Shown here: in pieces, positions 1-8,067 of the stretch
How the letters are laid out: every line of letters begins with the position of its first letter
Position numbering within the stretch: position 1 is the first letter of the stretch
Source: Bacillota bacterium
Lineage (GTDB): Bacteria > Bacillota > Clostridia > Tissierellales > Sedimentibacteraceae
Length of the DNA stretch: 64,000 nt
NCBI GenBank assembly: GCA_023453025.1
Contig: JAEXUD010000059.1
Span: 3,243-67,242, forward strand
Direction of reading: 5' to 3'
Made by a program: the position numbers and the translations under genes
Notes under the pieces: model-generated
The model's input: only the letters and a program-made list of their open reading frames with translations
What the model was told of the DNA's origin: nothing
The model's database searches: none

Positions 1-56
1 CATATTATAATAAACAGACAAATAATTATATTTTCCGAAAAATTTATAACATGCAT
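1..56 (-). CDS. Possible start of a membrane protein, cut by the left edge
   Basis: An ATG read on the minus strand at 56 follows a GGAGG-type ribosome binding site about nine bases upstream. The visible residues are MHVINFSENIIICLFIII, an N terminus that is mostly hydrophobic and would fit a membrane segment or signal anchor. Only 18 codons are inside the window, so no family can be named. It would be transcribed divergently from the thioesterase gene that starts at 192. It could also be chance, since the region is AT-rich. Confidence 0.35.
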   Translation of the reverse strand, partial: MHVINFSENIIICLFIII

Positions 57-120
57 TTCAAGACACCTCCGCTTATATGTTGTAATCATAATAATTTGAT
101 ATATCGTTCCTAAAAGTTTA

Positions 121-149
121 TTGCAAAATTTGACATAGTAAAATATAAT
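121..149 (+). promoter_or_regulatory. Sigma-A-type promoter of the thioesterase/sodium pump cassette
   Basis: TTGCAA at 121-126 and TATAAT at 144-149 are separated by exactly 17 bases. The expected transcript start is near 156, which gives a leader of about 35 bases before the ATG at 192. No other promoter-like spacing was seen before the OadB-type gene, so the four genes are probably co-transcribed. Confidence 0.6.
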
Positions 150-191
150 TAAAATAACGTTCTTTTAAAAATGTAATTGGAGGTAAAATAC

Positions 192-611
192 ATGTTTGAC
201 AATAAAATAATAGTAGGTCTTTCAACAATTTATAAAAAGGAAAGCAGAATACTTGAAACCTTATGTTCTTCCGGAACCACCGGAACACTGAATCATTTGC
301 TTACAACTCCGCAGATTATGGAAATTATAATCGAAGCATCCTATAATATGCTTGACCCGTTATTGCCGAACGGCTACATTACAGTTGGTAAATATATAGA
401 GCTTTCACATGAGCACCCTACACTGACTTTAACCGGCGGAATTATTTCTGCAATTTTAACTGTAACAAAAATAGACGGAAACAAAATTTTTCTGGACTTT
501 ACGTGCTATGATGAAATCGGTTTAATTTGCAAGGGTGTATATGAAAGAGCAATTGTCAATAAGGATAGTTTAATGGAAGCAGCCTACAAACGAGCTCAAA
601 CCATAATATAA
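192..611 (+). CDS. FlK-like hotdog-fold thioesterase
   Basis: The 139-residue product resembles the FlK (fluoroacetyl-CoA thioesterase) branch of the hotdog fold, which hydrolyses small acyl-CoA thioesters in the cytosol. Two of the three FlK catalytic positions can be placed by gapless alignment: Thr39 in LTTP and His73 in LSHEH, 34 residues apart as in FlK (Thr42, His76). The position matching Glu50 is Ile47, although Glu48 is next to it. The start is the ATG at 192. A TTG at 177 is in frame but forms part of the TTGGAGG ribosome binding site. The gene leads a short operon with two microproteins and an OadB-type pump subunit, so its substrate may be an acyl-CoA linked to that decarboxylase. 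That link is inferred from position only. Confidence 0.75.
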   Translation: MFDNKIIVGLSTIYKKESRILETLCSSGTTGTLNHLLTTPQIMEIIIEASYNMLDPLLPNGYITVGKYIELSHEHPTLTLTGGIISAILTVTKIDGNKIFLDFTCYDEIGLICKGVYERAIVNKDSLMEAAYKRAQTII

Positions 612-635
612 ATAAATTAAACGAGGTGAATTACA

Positions 636-725
636 TTGATTAATATAAATCCATTTGCTAAAATTGCTATTGTTATTGTCATTGCAATCATATTTGTAAT
701 TTCTGTCAGAAAGGAATTGAAATAA
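636..725 (+). CDS. 29-aa single-span membrane microprotein
   Basis: A short frame begins with TTG at 636, seven bases after a GAGGTG ribosome binding site, and ends with TAA at 723-725. The product is MININ, a polar stretch, one hydrophobic helix of about 16 residues rich in Ile, Val and Ala, and a basic tail ending RKELK. It lies 24 bases after the thioesterase gene and 34 bases before the next microprotein, all on one strand and apparently in one transcript. Sodium-pumping decarboxylases often carry tiny membrane subunits (gamma, delta, epsilon), so a structural role beside the OadB-type protein is plausible. No sequence match to a named subunit could be recognised. Confidence 0.55.
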   Translation: MININPFAKIAIVIVIAIIFVISVRKELK

Positions 726-759
726 CAGAAGGTACCATTATTTCAGGAGGATATAAAAA

Positions 760-888
760 ATGAAGGAATCTGTTTCTTTTGCTTTTACTGTTTATTTATT
801 GGGATTTGCGGTTTCTATATTTATTGCCGCACTGATTAAATTTATATTGTTTGTTATTAGAAAATACTCAAAAAGAACACAAAACTAA
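760..888 (+). CDS. 42-aa membrane microprotein, OadG-like in architecture
   Basis: The ATG at 760 follows a strong AGGAGG site with good spacing. The product begins MKESVSFAFTVYLLGFAVSI, has one long hydrophobic helix (about residues 7-35) and ends in a basic tail (RKYSKRTQN). OadG/MmdD gamma subunits of sodium-pumping decarboxylases also begin with one transmembrane helix, but they are longer and have a Pro/Ala linker or metal-binding tail that is missing here. The position directly before the OadB-type gene supports a role in the same membrane complex. The family assignment is an inference from size, topology and neighbourhood. Confidence 0.65.
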   Translation: MKESVSFAFTVYLLGFAVSIFIAALIKFILFVIRKYSKRTQN

Positions 889-909
889 ATTATAAGGACG
901 TAAAAAGTT

Positions 910-2118
910 ATGATAGAATTATTGAATATTTTTCAAGGAATTGGTACTCTTTTTGCTCAAGAACCCAATATTGCAATAGCCAGAATCGCACTTATTTTAT
1001 TAGGAATCTTAATGGTATATTTAGGGAAAAGGGAAATTCTTGAACCTTTAATTATGATCCCCATGGGCTTTGGCATGGCAGCTGTAAACTCGGGTGTTCT
1101 TTTCTTAAGCTCTACGCAAATAGGAACTATCTTCATGGACCCGTTGGTAACTAATACGGAAGAGCTGATGAGCATAATACAAATAGACTGGCTGCAGCCT
1201 ATTTTTACGTTTGCTTTCAGTAACGGATTGATAGCATGCTTAGTTTTTATGGGTATAGGTGTAATATCTGACGTTGGAAGTGTTCTGAAGTTCCCATTTA
1301 CAGGAATGCTGATTGCAATGTTTGCCGAGCTTGGAACTGTGGCAACATTCCCGATTGCACACGCCATGGGTCTTTCTTACGGTGAAGCTGCAGCTGTATC
1401 TCTTATAGGAGGTGCTGATGGTCCAATGGTCTTGTTTGCATCACTGACCCTTGCAAAGGATTTATTCGTTCCCATAACAATTGTGGCATATCTTTACCTG
1501 AGCCTGACCTATGGAGGATATCCGTTTCTTGTAAGGCTTTTAATTCCAAAGGATATACGAAGCATAGTAATAAAAACCACTAAAAAAAGCAACAGTATAA
1601 CCTCCGGTGAAAAGCTTTCATTTGACATTATAGCGTGCATCGTGCTTTGTCTTTTGTTTCCGTCTGCCGCACCGCTGTTCTTAAGCTTCTTCCTCGGAAA
1701 TGCCATACGTGAATCCGGAATGACAAGATATGCAAGACTGTTAGAAGATGTTTTTCTTTACTCCGCAACCTTCTTTTTAGGTCTGATGTTAGGTGTGCTT
1801 TGTGAAGCAAGCACAATCCTGAATCCCAAAATATTGCCGCTGCTGGTTTTGGGAATTGTAGCATTGCTTTTATCCGGTATCGGCGGTATTATAGGCGGAT
1901 ATGTGATTTACTTTATTAACGGTAAGAACTTCAATCCTGTTATAGGTATTGCCGGTGTTTCATGCGTTCCAACCACTGCTAAGGTTGCTCAAAAAGAAGT
2001 GAGCAGAGTGACACGCTACAGCTTTATCCTGGAATACGCCATGAGCGCAAGCATCTGCGGTGTAATTACTTCTGCCATTTTGACAGGTATATACATAACC
2101 TTTGTACCTTTACTGTAA
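910..2118 (+). CDS. Sodium ion-translocating decarboxylase beta subunit (OadB/GcdB/MmdB family)
   Basis: This 402-residue polytopic membrane protein belongs to the beta subunits that couple decarboxylation of a carboxybiotin carrier to sodium export. The family landmarks are visible. IGGADGP contains Asp170, equivalent to the essential Asp203 of Klebsiella OadB. The second landmark, NPVIGIAGVSCVP from Asn342, matches the NPLIGxAGVSAVP region. Sixteen residues after Asn342, where OadB has the conserved Arg389, this protein has Lys358. Family length is about 375-430 residues. The gene follows two membrane microproteins and a thioesterase. No alpha carboxyltransferase or biotin carrier lies nearby, so the pump must recruit these from another locus or do something else. 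Which acyl-CoA or keto acid drives it cannot be told from this subunit. Confidence 0.93.
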   Translation: MIELLNIFQGIGTLFAQEPNIAIARIALILLGILMVYLGKREILEPLIMIPMGFGMAAVNSGVLFLSSTQIGTIFMDPLVTNTEELMSIIQIDWLQPIFTFAFSNGLIACLVFMGIGVISDVGSVLKFPFTGMLIAMFAELGTVATFPIAHAMGLSYGEAAAVSLIGGADGPMVLFASLTLAKDLFVPITIVAYLYLSLTYGGYPFLVRLLIPKDIRSIVIKTTKKSNSITSGEKLSFDIIACIVLCLLFPSAAPLFLSFFLGNAIRESGMTRYARLLEDVFLYSATFFLGLMLGVLCEASTILNPKILPLLVLGIVALLLSGIGGIIGGYVIYFINGKNFNPVIGIAGVSCVPTTAKVAQKEVSRVTRYSFILEYAMSASICGVITSAILTGIYITFVPLL

Positions 2119-2124
2119 AAATTT

Positions 2125-2166
2125 TGAGGACCTTTTGTTGGACTAAAATCCAGCTTAAGGTCCTTC
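2125..2166. terminator. Hairpin between the convergent oadB-like and 2181 genes
   Basis: AGGACCTT at 2127-2134 pairs with AAGGTCCT at 2157-2164, and an inner helix forms in between. The hairpin sits just after the plus-strand stop at 2118 and before the minus-strand stop at 2181. A clean U-run is lacking, so termination strength is uncertain. Confidence 0.5.
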
Positions 2167-2180
2167 CTCTCAATGCTTTC

Positions 2181-2756
2181 TCATACCACCTCGATAGTTT
2201 TTCTGATGTTGCTTACTATTTTTGCGAAATATACTGTAATAATAATCAAATACAGCCCTGCGACAGTGATAAAAAGCTTATTTGAAATATTTAATGCAAT
2301 GGCTTCCAGCACCAGCCCAATTATATTAAGCACAACATACTTTCTTTGAGTTTTTTCTAAATTGTCTGCTTCAGTAAGCTGTTCTCTTTCTCTGTATAAA
2401 TTGATGGTACCTGAAATTATATTAAATGCCATAATTAAAATTATCGAGCTGACCAAAATAGATAATCCCTTATCTATAATTTGTTTAATCGGATGCAAGT
2501 CCAAGCCCGCGCCTATTAAGTTATTTGAGAAACCATAACTTAAAATAGCCATAAATAATGAATAACACATTAAAAGATTCGCAAGTGAATTAGCAATTTT
2601 AAAATCCTTTGTCTCAAATTCCTCATATAGTATATATACTCCTGAGCCAAGAATGAAATATCCTATAAAATCCGGTAAAATATTTACAGATCCCAGGTTA
2701 ATATCAAATATTGCAATTAAAAATCCCCAAAATATTTTTTTATAGCCTTGCTCCAT
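2181..2756 (-). CDS. Polytopic membrane protein, function unknown
   Basis: The 191-residue product has about five hydrophobic segments. It begins with an N-terminal block containing LGSVNILPDFIGYFILG, a layout seen in uncharacterised Firmicute membrane proteins. A charged loop near residues 125-140 (REREQLTEADNLEKTQRK) separates the last two helices. The ATG overlaps the stop of the upstream gene by one base (TAATG), with the GGAG site inside that gene, so the two are translationally coupled. Together with the genes at 2756, 3709 and 5191 it may form a cell-surface or membrane cluster. No catalytic motif was seen. Confidence 0.75.
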   Translation of the reverse strand: MEQGYKKIFWGFLIAIFDINLGSVNILPDFIGYFILGSGVYILYEEFETKDFKIANSLANLLMCYSLFMAILSYGFSNNLIGAGLDLHPIKQIIDKGLSILVSSIILIMAFNIISGTINLYREREQLTEADNLEKTQRKYVVLNIIGLVLEAIALNISNKLFITVAGLYLIIITVYFAKIVSNIRKTIEVV

Positions 2757-3634
2757 TATTTAACTCCTATTTCCTTAAAATATTGTATAATGTCTTTTTC
2801 TCTGAGAAATACATGTGCAGGCTGATAGTTCAGATTCAGTATGCGCATACTTTCTTGATTTCCCTCCGAATCTGTTAATGCTATTCTCTTTTGAATTTCA
2901 TAAGCATTATATTTTCTCATGTCTTGCGTCGCAAACTTGAATTGGCTGTCAAGAGTCAACGAGTCATCAGATGTTATATGAACAGGATAATTAAGCTGAC
3001 GAATATCCTTACCGTTTAGTGAAAGGTTAAATATATCTTTTATTTCTTCATCTAAATTTGAAGTAATGCTGTTTATAGTTAAATTATCATTGGCAATAAA
3101 TACTGTGGTTGACGAATTATCATCAGATGAGCTGACATATGTTGATGTTAAAGATTCTGTTTGCTTTCTATTCTTGTGAAGCACAATTTTGCCTATATTT
3201 ACTTCCTGTACATCTCCATTATCGTATTTTATAACTGCTTTCTCCAATACAGCACGTTCTTCATTATTATCCTTCTCATATGAATTTATGGGTTGAAACT
3301 CCAGAGATATTATATTGTAATTATAGTGTGTGAATTTTTCAGTCCTATAATATCTGTTATTAAATTGATAGTTTATATTACCTATATGAACATATGCAAA
3401 ATCATTTGGCATCTGCGGAAATTTTATTTCGTTTATTTTTCTGTTATCAATTGAATTGGTAATAACGTGAATATCAATATTTGTATTGTAGTTAATTTCT
3501 ATATCATAATAATGCTTTAAAAACACAGCCTCATCTATGTAAAACTGCATATATACAAACAGGCTGATGAGAAAGCATATTGCAACAGTTATTAAGCCAT
3601 ATTTTAAAATTGCAGCATTACGTATTTTTTGCAT
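2756..3634 (-). CDS. Membrane-anchored extracytoplasmic protein, function unknown
   Basis: The 292-residue protein has a basic start followed by one transmembrane segment (about residues 10-30), then about 260 polar residues that should lie outside the membrane. The outer part is rich in Asn, Asp, Ser and Thr and has alternating hydrophobic patterns that suggest beta structure. No cysteine pattern, protease motif or known domain was recognised. A GGAGGAG site precedes the ATG. It overlaps the next gene by one base, so the pair is probably co-expressed and may form a complex. Confidence 0.7.
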   Translation of the reverse strand: MQKIRNAAILKYGLITVAICFLISLFVYMQFYIDEAVFLKHYYDIEINYNTNIDIHVITNSIDNRKINEIKFPQMPNDFAYVHIGNINYQFNNRYYRTEKFTHYNYNIISLEFQPINSYEKDNNEERAVLEKAVIKYDNGDVQEVNIGKIVLHKNRKQTESLTSTYVSSSDDNSSTTVFIANDNLTINSITSNLDEEIKDIFNLSLNGKDIRQLNYPVHITSDDSLTLDSQFKFATQDMRKYNAYEIQKRIALTDSEGNQESMRILNLNYQPAHVFLREKDIIQYFKEIGVK

Positions 3635-3708
3635 TTCTCCTCCTTATGATGCCGAAATACCCCCCTCGTTTCACCGGGTTTGATTAGAATATATGCTTTC
3701 TATTGCAG

Positions 3709-5112
3709 CTACTTAAGCTTTTTTTTCTTAATTTTACTTGCAATTGAAGCAATCACTATTAATATAAAAATCCCTGTTATTCCGATGACAATAGGAGCAA
3801 AGTAACCGAAACTGCTGTTTATTCGTCCTTCAATCCTATCCGGCAATGTTATTCTTTCCTTTGAATAAAGTGTAAATGACAAATCATTTTCCGGCAGGCT
3901 TTCTAAAGCGGCCGTGTAAATGTTATTTTCCTCTTTATTTAATTCAATGCTGCTGTCGACAATGTAAGGCGCTTCCGGTGGAGTAATTATTTTAATTGTC
4001 AAGTTATTGAATTTATTCCAGTTTTCTGCAGGATTTAAAATATAATCAAATAAGTACAGAGGACTTGAAGTCTTTCTTTTGTCTATTGTTCCGTTTGTTT
4101 TATAGCTTACATTAACCTCCTTATCCGAAGCGGGAAGAAATTCTACAGTATAAACTAAGGTTATTATTCTTTCATTATAGCTTTCAGCAAAAATGTCATG
4201 TTCTGAACAAAATCCCAGATTATTTACAAAATATTTATCCAGCGCACCAGCATAAAGATTGTACAGTTGAATATCTGAAATGTGTTTAAAATTAGCGAGA
4301 TAATAGCTTTTTACATAATCGAGCAAGTAAGTTTTAACATCAACTTCTTTTTCAAGTATTTCATAAGTAAATAAATTTGTTTCTTCCTTTAAGGAACCAA
4401 TAGTATATCCGCTGATATTAAAATCAATATCTTCTCCTAAAACATAAATCTCCGCAGCCTGAGGTTCAAAGCAGCCGGAAGCCATCCTTACTTTTCCGTC
4501 ACTCCGGCTAAAGCTATTAAAGTTTTTTATGAGAATATTTGTTTTTTCCTGGTCATAACTAAAATCAACAGTAAAATCTATTCCTTCATCCGTACTTGGT
4601 TTTATTTTTATATAATAAAGTTTGCCAATTTCATCAGCGGCAAAATTATTAGCTTGATAAATATCGTGGGATATTGTATTAACGATTTCATCAAAATCAA
4701 AATTATTCTCCTTAGTGTCTTCAAGACTATTGTCATAATTCCCAACAGCCTTGCCTATATAAGCCTCATAGGGCAGCTCTTTGCCGTCAGCAGTTATTTT
4801 TATGTCATCATAGTTAATATTATCCAGCCTTTCTACAAAAGGGAATGCCATTTGAACTGATTGGGGCTCATTAGCAGGGTTAGCCATTTCATATTCTGCA
4901 GTTACTATAGCCTTAACAGAAAATAAATCCATGGTTTCATCAGAAAAATCAAACACAAGGTTTTCGCTTCTTACTTCAATGGGTGAGTTTTTATCAACTG
5001 TCATTATATCAGATGATGGATAGCCCTGCCAATATACAGGTCCTGAATTGGCAAAAACAATGGTATATGTGGAAATAATCAAAATAATAATGCTTTTTAT
5101 TAATTTTTTCAC
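3709..5112 (-). CDS. Secreted surface protein with C-terminal membrane anchor
   Basis: The 467-residue product has a signal peptide (residues 1-21, ending VFA-NS), a long extracytoplasmic region beginning SGPVYWQGYPSSDI, and a C-terminal transmembrane helix (about residues 437-459) followed by a lysine-rich tail (KIKKKKLK). This topology puts the body on the outside, held by the last helix. The YEMxNP and SVQMAFPFV blocks near residues 75-90 recur in uncharacterised clostridial proteins of this type, as far as I recall. The start has a GGAGG site. A role in envelope sensing or adhesion is possible, but there is no direct evidence for it. Confidence 0.75.
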   Translation of the reverse strand: MKKLIKSIIILIISTYTIVFANSGPVYWQGYPSSDIMTVDKNSPIEVRSENLVFDFSDETMDLFSVKAIVTAEYEMANPANEPQSVQMAFPFVERLDNINYDDIKITADGKELPYEAYIGKAVGNYDNSLEDTKENNFDFDEIVNTISHDIYQANNFAADEIGKLYYIKIKPSTDEGIDFTVDFSYDQEKTNILIKNFNSFSRSDGKVRMASGCFEPQAAEIYVLGEDIDFNISGYTIGSLKEETNLFTYEILEKEVDVKTYLLDYVKSYYLANFKHISDIQLYNLYAGALDKYFVNNLGFCSEHDIFAESYNERIITLVYTVEFLPASDKEVNVSYKTNGTIDKRKTSSPLYLFDYILNPAENWNKFNNLTIKIITPPEAPYIVDSSIELNKEENNIYTAALESLPENDLSFTLYSKERITLPDRIEGRINSSFGYFAPIVIGITGIFILIVIASIASKIKKKKLK

Positions 5113-5190
5113 TATATCCTCCTTAGGTTATCAACCCGAAATATAATTTCTCATAACATTTTGATGGTACAGAATACACATCCCTATATC

Positions 5191-5766
5191 TCATCTGCCG
5201 GCTATAAGCTTAAAAAATATAAACAGCACTGCAATCATTATTACTATCGGTAAAAGATGGAACTTAATAAAATACATTAAATAGTCCCTGGATGTATATT
5301 TCTTTCTGTTTTTATCTAAATAGTCACCTATTAATGACAGACATGCTTCCGTTCGTGATTTGTTTACATTCTCAAATACTACCTTGTTGTTTGCAAGAGT
5401 TATATCTGATTTGCCGTCTGTGTATTTAGATTTATAATCTTCAATAATTTGTTTTATCTCACTCGTATTTTCCACGATTAATTTTTTGTCTATTCTTTTG
5501 AAAAAGTAAATTCTGTTTCTTTGAAAAATTATATATCCGCCTAATATTGCAATTGCCAATATAACATTAATGAACATAGTATAGGATATACTCTGCTCAT
5601 TATTATACCTAAAAAAACCGAACAGATATAAGCTCACCATCATGATTAATATCAGTAAAATATTATGCTTTTCAAATATAAAATTTTTGACTTTAAATTC
5701 TAGTATCAAAGAAATAATGTAGTAAAATCCGCCTATTATTGTAACTTCTATTATTAACTCTCTCAT
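5191..5766 (-). CDS. Membrane protein, function unknown
   Basis: The 191-residue product has about four transmembrane segments: three in the first 90 residues and one at the very C terminus (about 168-188). A cytosolic, Lys- and Asp-rich middle section of about 70 residues lies between them. No enzyme motif is visible. Its ribosome binding site (AAAGG) lies inside the end of the VanW gene, whose stop is only three bases from this ATG, so the two are probably translated together. Confidence 0.7.
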   Translation of the reverse strand: MRELIIEVTIIGGFYYIISLILEFKVKNFIFEKHNILLILIMMVSLYLFGFFRYNNEQSISYTMFINVILAIAILGGYIIFQRNRIYFFKRIDKKLIVENTSEIKQIIEDYKSKYTDGKSDITLANNKVVFENVNKSRTEACLSLIGDYLDKNRKKYTSRDYLMYFIKFHLLPIVIMIAVLFIFFKLIAGR

Positions 5767-5769
5767 ATT

Positions 5770-6636
5770 TCATACCTTTCTATGATTCAACATTTTGTTA
5801 CCTGTTTTGAAATCCATCTCAAACCTCTGATTTGTTTCCAAAAATGGTGAATACATCATTAATGCATGATTTTCAGTTATATATTCTTCATCAATGAATT
5901 CATCTGTTGTGGTATATCGTCTGCGATACAGCTCATTGTGTCTGCTAAAACCTCCCCAGTACTCGCTCATAAAAGTATGTTTTTTTTCGACTACTTCGTA
6001 TTTGTAAATTGGTTTATTATTTGATAACCAGCTGCCTTCAAGATAACTTTGTCCGACATTAACCCTTAACTGAAATTTTTCGTTTGTATCATTCCTAATC
6101 ATTAAATCCCTATATGGATAAACACATGTGGCTCCGCTTCCAAAGGGCTGAGTACGTCTTGAATCAGGGAAAACATCAAAGGAATGACGATAGCGTTCTA
6201 TGACTGTCAGAGGGGTATGCATAGTCATCCAATAGATTAGATTAGAAAGCTGACATAATCCTCCGCCTACACCCATAGTGTAGGCACCGCAATATAGTAC
6301 CATTCCCGGAACATAACCTTTTTTAGCTGACGGTCTGCCAATAAGCTTCCAATAGCTGAAGGTTTCACCGGGCTCGATTACTATACCATCAATCTTTTTT
6401 ACAGCTATTTTCAGGTTAATAATTTTATTATACTGATATTGCATATCAACTCCATTTAATTCTCTTAACAAAGGAGTAAAATGAGAAAAATATTCATATT
6501 TTAATGATTGTGGAACCTTACAGTGAGCAAATTTAAATTTCCCGGAATTCCATAGCAAATAACGAGACAATGTGTAATATGCCTTCCCTGCAATTAAGCG
6601 AAATTTACTTCGGTTTATCGGCTTTAAATTTTCCAA
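5770..6636 (-). CDS. VanW family protein
   Basis: The 288-residue protein shows the VanW domain across roughly residues 65-200. Its typical landmarks include the GETFSYWKLIGRPSAKKGY block, GGGLCQLSNLIYW, ERYRHSFDVFPDSRR and a following FGSGATCVYPYRDL. VanW proteins are widespread in Firmicutes and sometimes sit in vancomycin-resistance clusters, but their biochemical role is not settled, and no vanH/A/X genes are present here. The start is a TTG nine bases after GGGGG. There is no signal peptide. Its partner is the membrane protein immediately downstream. Confidence 0.88.
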   Translation of the reverse strand: MENLKPINRSKFRLIAGKAYYTLSRYLLWNSGKFKFAHCKVPQSLKYEYFSHFTPLLRELNGVDMQYQYNKIINLKIAVKKIDGIVIEPGETFSYWKLIGRPSAKKGYVPGMVLYCGAYTMGVGGGLCQLSNLIYWMTMHTPLTVIERYRHSFDVFPDSRRTQPFGSGATCVYPYRDLMIRNDTNEKFQLRVNVGQSYLEGSWLSNNKPIYKYEVVEKKHTFMSEYWGGFSRHNELYRRRYTTTDEFIDEEYITENHALMMYSPFLETNQRFEMDFKTGNKMLNHRKV

Positions 6637-6696
6637 CTTCTAAATCCCCCTTATTTCATAAATCTGTGAATATAAGCCTGAAATTTCCTTGAAATT

Positions 6697-6930
6697 TTAA
6701 ATTTGGATATTCAGCATATCTTCACATCTATCATTAATATATTTATAAGAATCATATACTCCCTGATTATAAAATTCGGAAGCCAATTCATTAATTATAA
6801 AATCCAGCATCAAATCAGAAGCCAAATCTCCGATTTCTTCATCTCTTTCATCATAAAAATATTTCTTGATTTTAGCAATCATTGATTCTCTTTGCTCTTT
6901 AGCTAATTTAAACTTATCTTTCTTTTTCAT
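6697..6930 (-). CDS. DUF2164-like small protein
   Basis: The 77-residue protein (MKKKDKFKLAKEQR...) matches the pattern of the DUF2164 family: a Lys/Arg-rich start, then an IKKYFYDERDEEIGDLASD stretch and a FYNQGVYDSYKYINDR motif. The ATG at 6930 is chosen because GAGG lies six bases upstream. Upstream in-frame codons to 6987 lack such a site. It is predicted to be soluble and helical, and its function is not known. It stands alone between the VanW gene and a lipoprotein gene. Confidence 0.8.
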   Translation of the reverse strand: MKKKDKFKLAKEQRESMIAKIKKYFYDERDEEIGDLASDLMLDFIINELASEFYNQGVYDSYKYINDRCEDMLNIQI

Positions 6931-7032
6931 AGTATCCTCATTCCATAATTTATTCTTGATTCGTAGTGTCTTGATTTGCTTTTTCATAATCCCAGTAAAA
7001 TATTATGGTTTTAAAATATGAAATTGTCTTGA

Positions 7033-7974
7033 TTATTCTGTCAAAGCACTGCTGAGTACAATTAAAACCGGATTATCCTCATGATAAACTATAGCAATAA
7101 TGTGTTCTCTTTCAGCCATAAGCTCATTCTTGTTTAGTGAGGTAGGCTGCAGGAATACATCGATGCTGCCTGTATCATCGGCAAGCTTTCCAACTAAATA
7201 CTTATCCGTGTCAGGTATAATTATATCCATATTTTGTAATGTGTCGGGAATAGTTTTAATTTCCTTGATATCATCTATATGACCATGTATAGCGAAATAC
7301 CCTGCAGTCTCTTTATTTGCAGTAGATTCAAAATCCAGCAGCTCTGATACCGTACATTCGTTAATTTCTGCAGAGCCGTTGTTTTTCTGATTCTCATTGA
7401 TTATTCTCATATAATTTTCATATGATATATTATTCATAACCAACAATGAGCCGACTCGATTTCTGTTGTCATTGGCAGGTGAGAAGGGTCCGATTCTTAC
7501 GCTTAAATGATCCTCCCCCATACGCTTTGCCCAGGACAATCGATTTTCATAATTTGATTCTGTCAGGTAATATTTTAATAATTCATTTAAACTCCTGTCC
7601 ATTTCTCTTTTGTTTCCGTAGAAAATACCCACTAATTCTAAGAGCTCGGGCAGCTCAATGTTGTAGAAATCATCAAATTTTTCTGCTGTTATACTGCCGG
7701 GCAGAGCCCATGACATATTTAATATTTTTCTGTCTTCCTCAAGCATAGAACCTATACCAAAAATTATATTGTCTTCATTTGTTAATGTGATAATATTCTG
7801 TTCTTCATCAACTTCATTAATTTCCTTAATGTGCCAATTCAATTCCTGCACTGACAATACATTTTCCATATCGGTTTTGCTGACAGGAAATTCATATTGC
7901 TCAGTATTGCTGTCACATGCTGTTAAAAGTATAATTAATACAATAGATAATGCAAGAAATAATTTACGTATCAT
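7033..7974 (-). CDS. Lipoprotein of unknown function
   Basis: The 313-residue product has a lipoprotein signal peptide with lipobox LLTAC (Cys20), so it should be attached to the outer face of the membrane. The mature part has no domain that I recognise. The last third (about residues 215-310) alternates hydrophobic and polar residues and includes GYFAIHGHIDDIKEI and LVGKLADDTGSIDVFLQP, which resembles an OB-fold or BOF-type small beta-barrel. That comparison is tentative. The start has a GGAGG site. It is probably transcribed alone or with the membrane protein genes upstream. Confidence 0.75.
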   Translation of the reverse strand: MIRKLFLALSIVLIILLTACDSNTEQYEFPVSKTDMENVLSVQELNWHIKEINEVDEEQNIITLTNEDNIIFGIGSMLEEDRKILNMSWALPGSITAEKFDDFYNIELPELLELVGIFYGNKREMDRSLNELLKYYLTESNYENRLSWAKRMGEDHLSVRIGPFSPANDNRNRVGSLLVMNNISYENYMRIINENQKNNGSAEINECTVSELLDFESTANKETAGYFAIHGHIDDIKEIKTIPDTLQNMDIIIPDTDKYLVGKLADDTGSIDVFLQPTSLNKNELMAEREHIIAIVYHEDNPVLIVLSSALTE

Positions 7975-8067
7975 AGTTCCTCCTTAAAATTGACTTAATC
8001 ATTATCCTTACCTCCACATTAACATCTAAAAATATTAATTTACAATCAACCTGCAATGGTTTAAATA

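Noticed and set aside
957..1367. Open frame on the minus strand inside the OadB-type gene
   Set aside because: It mirrors the codon pattern of the well-supported plus-strand gene, has no ribosome binding site and no recognisable protein.
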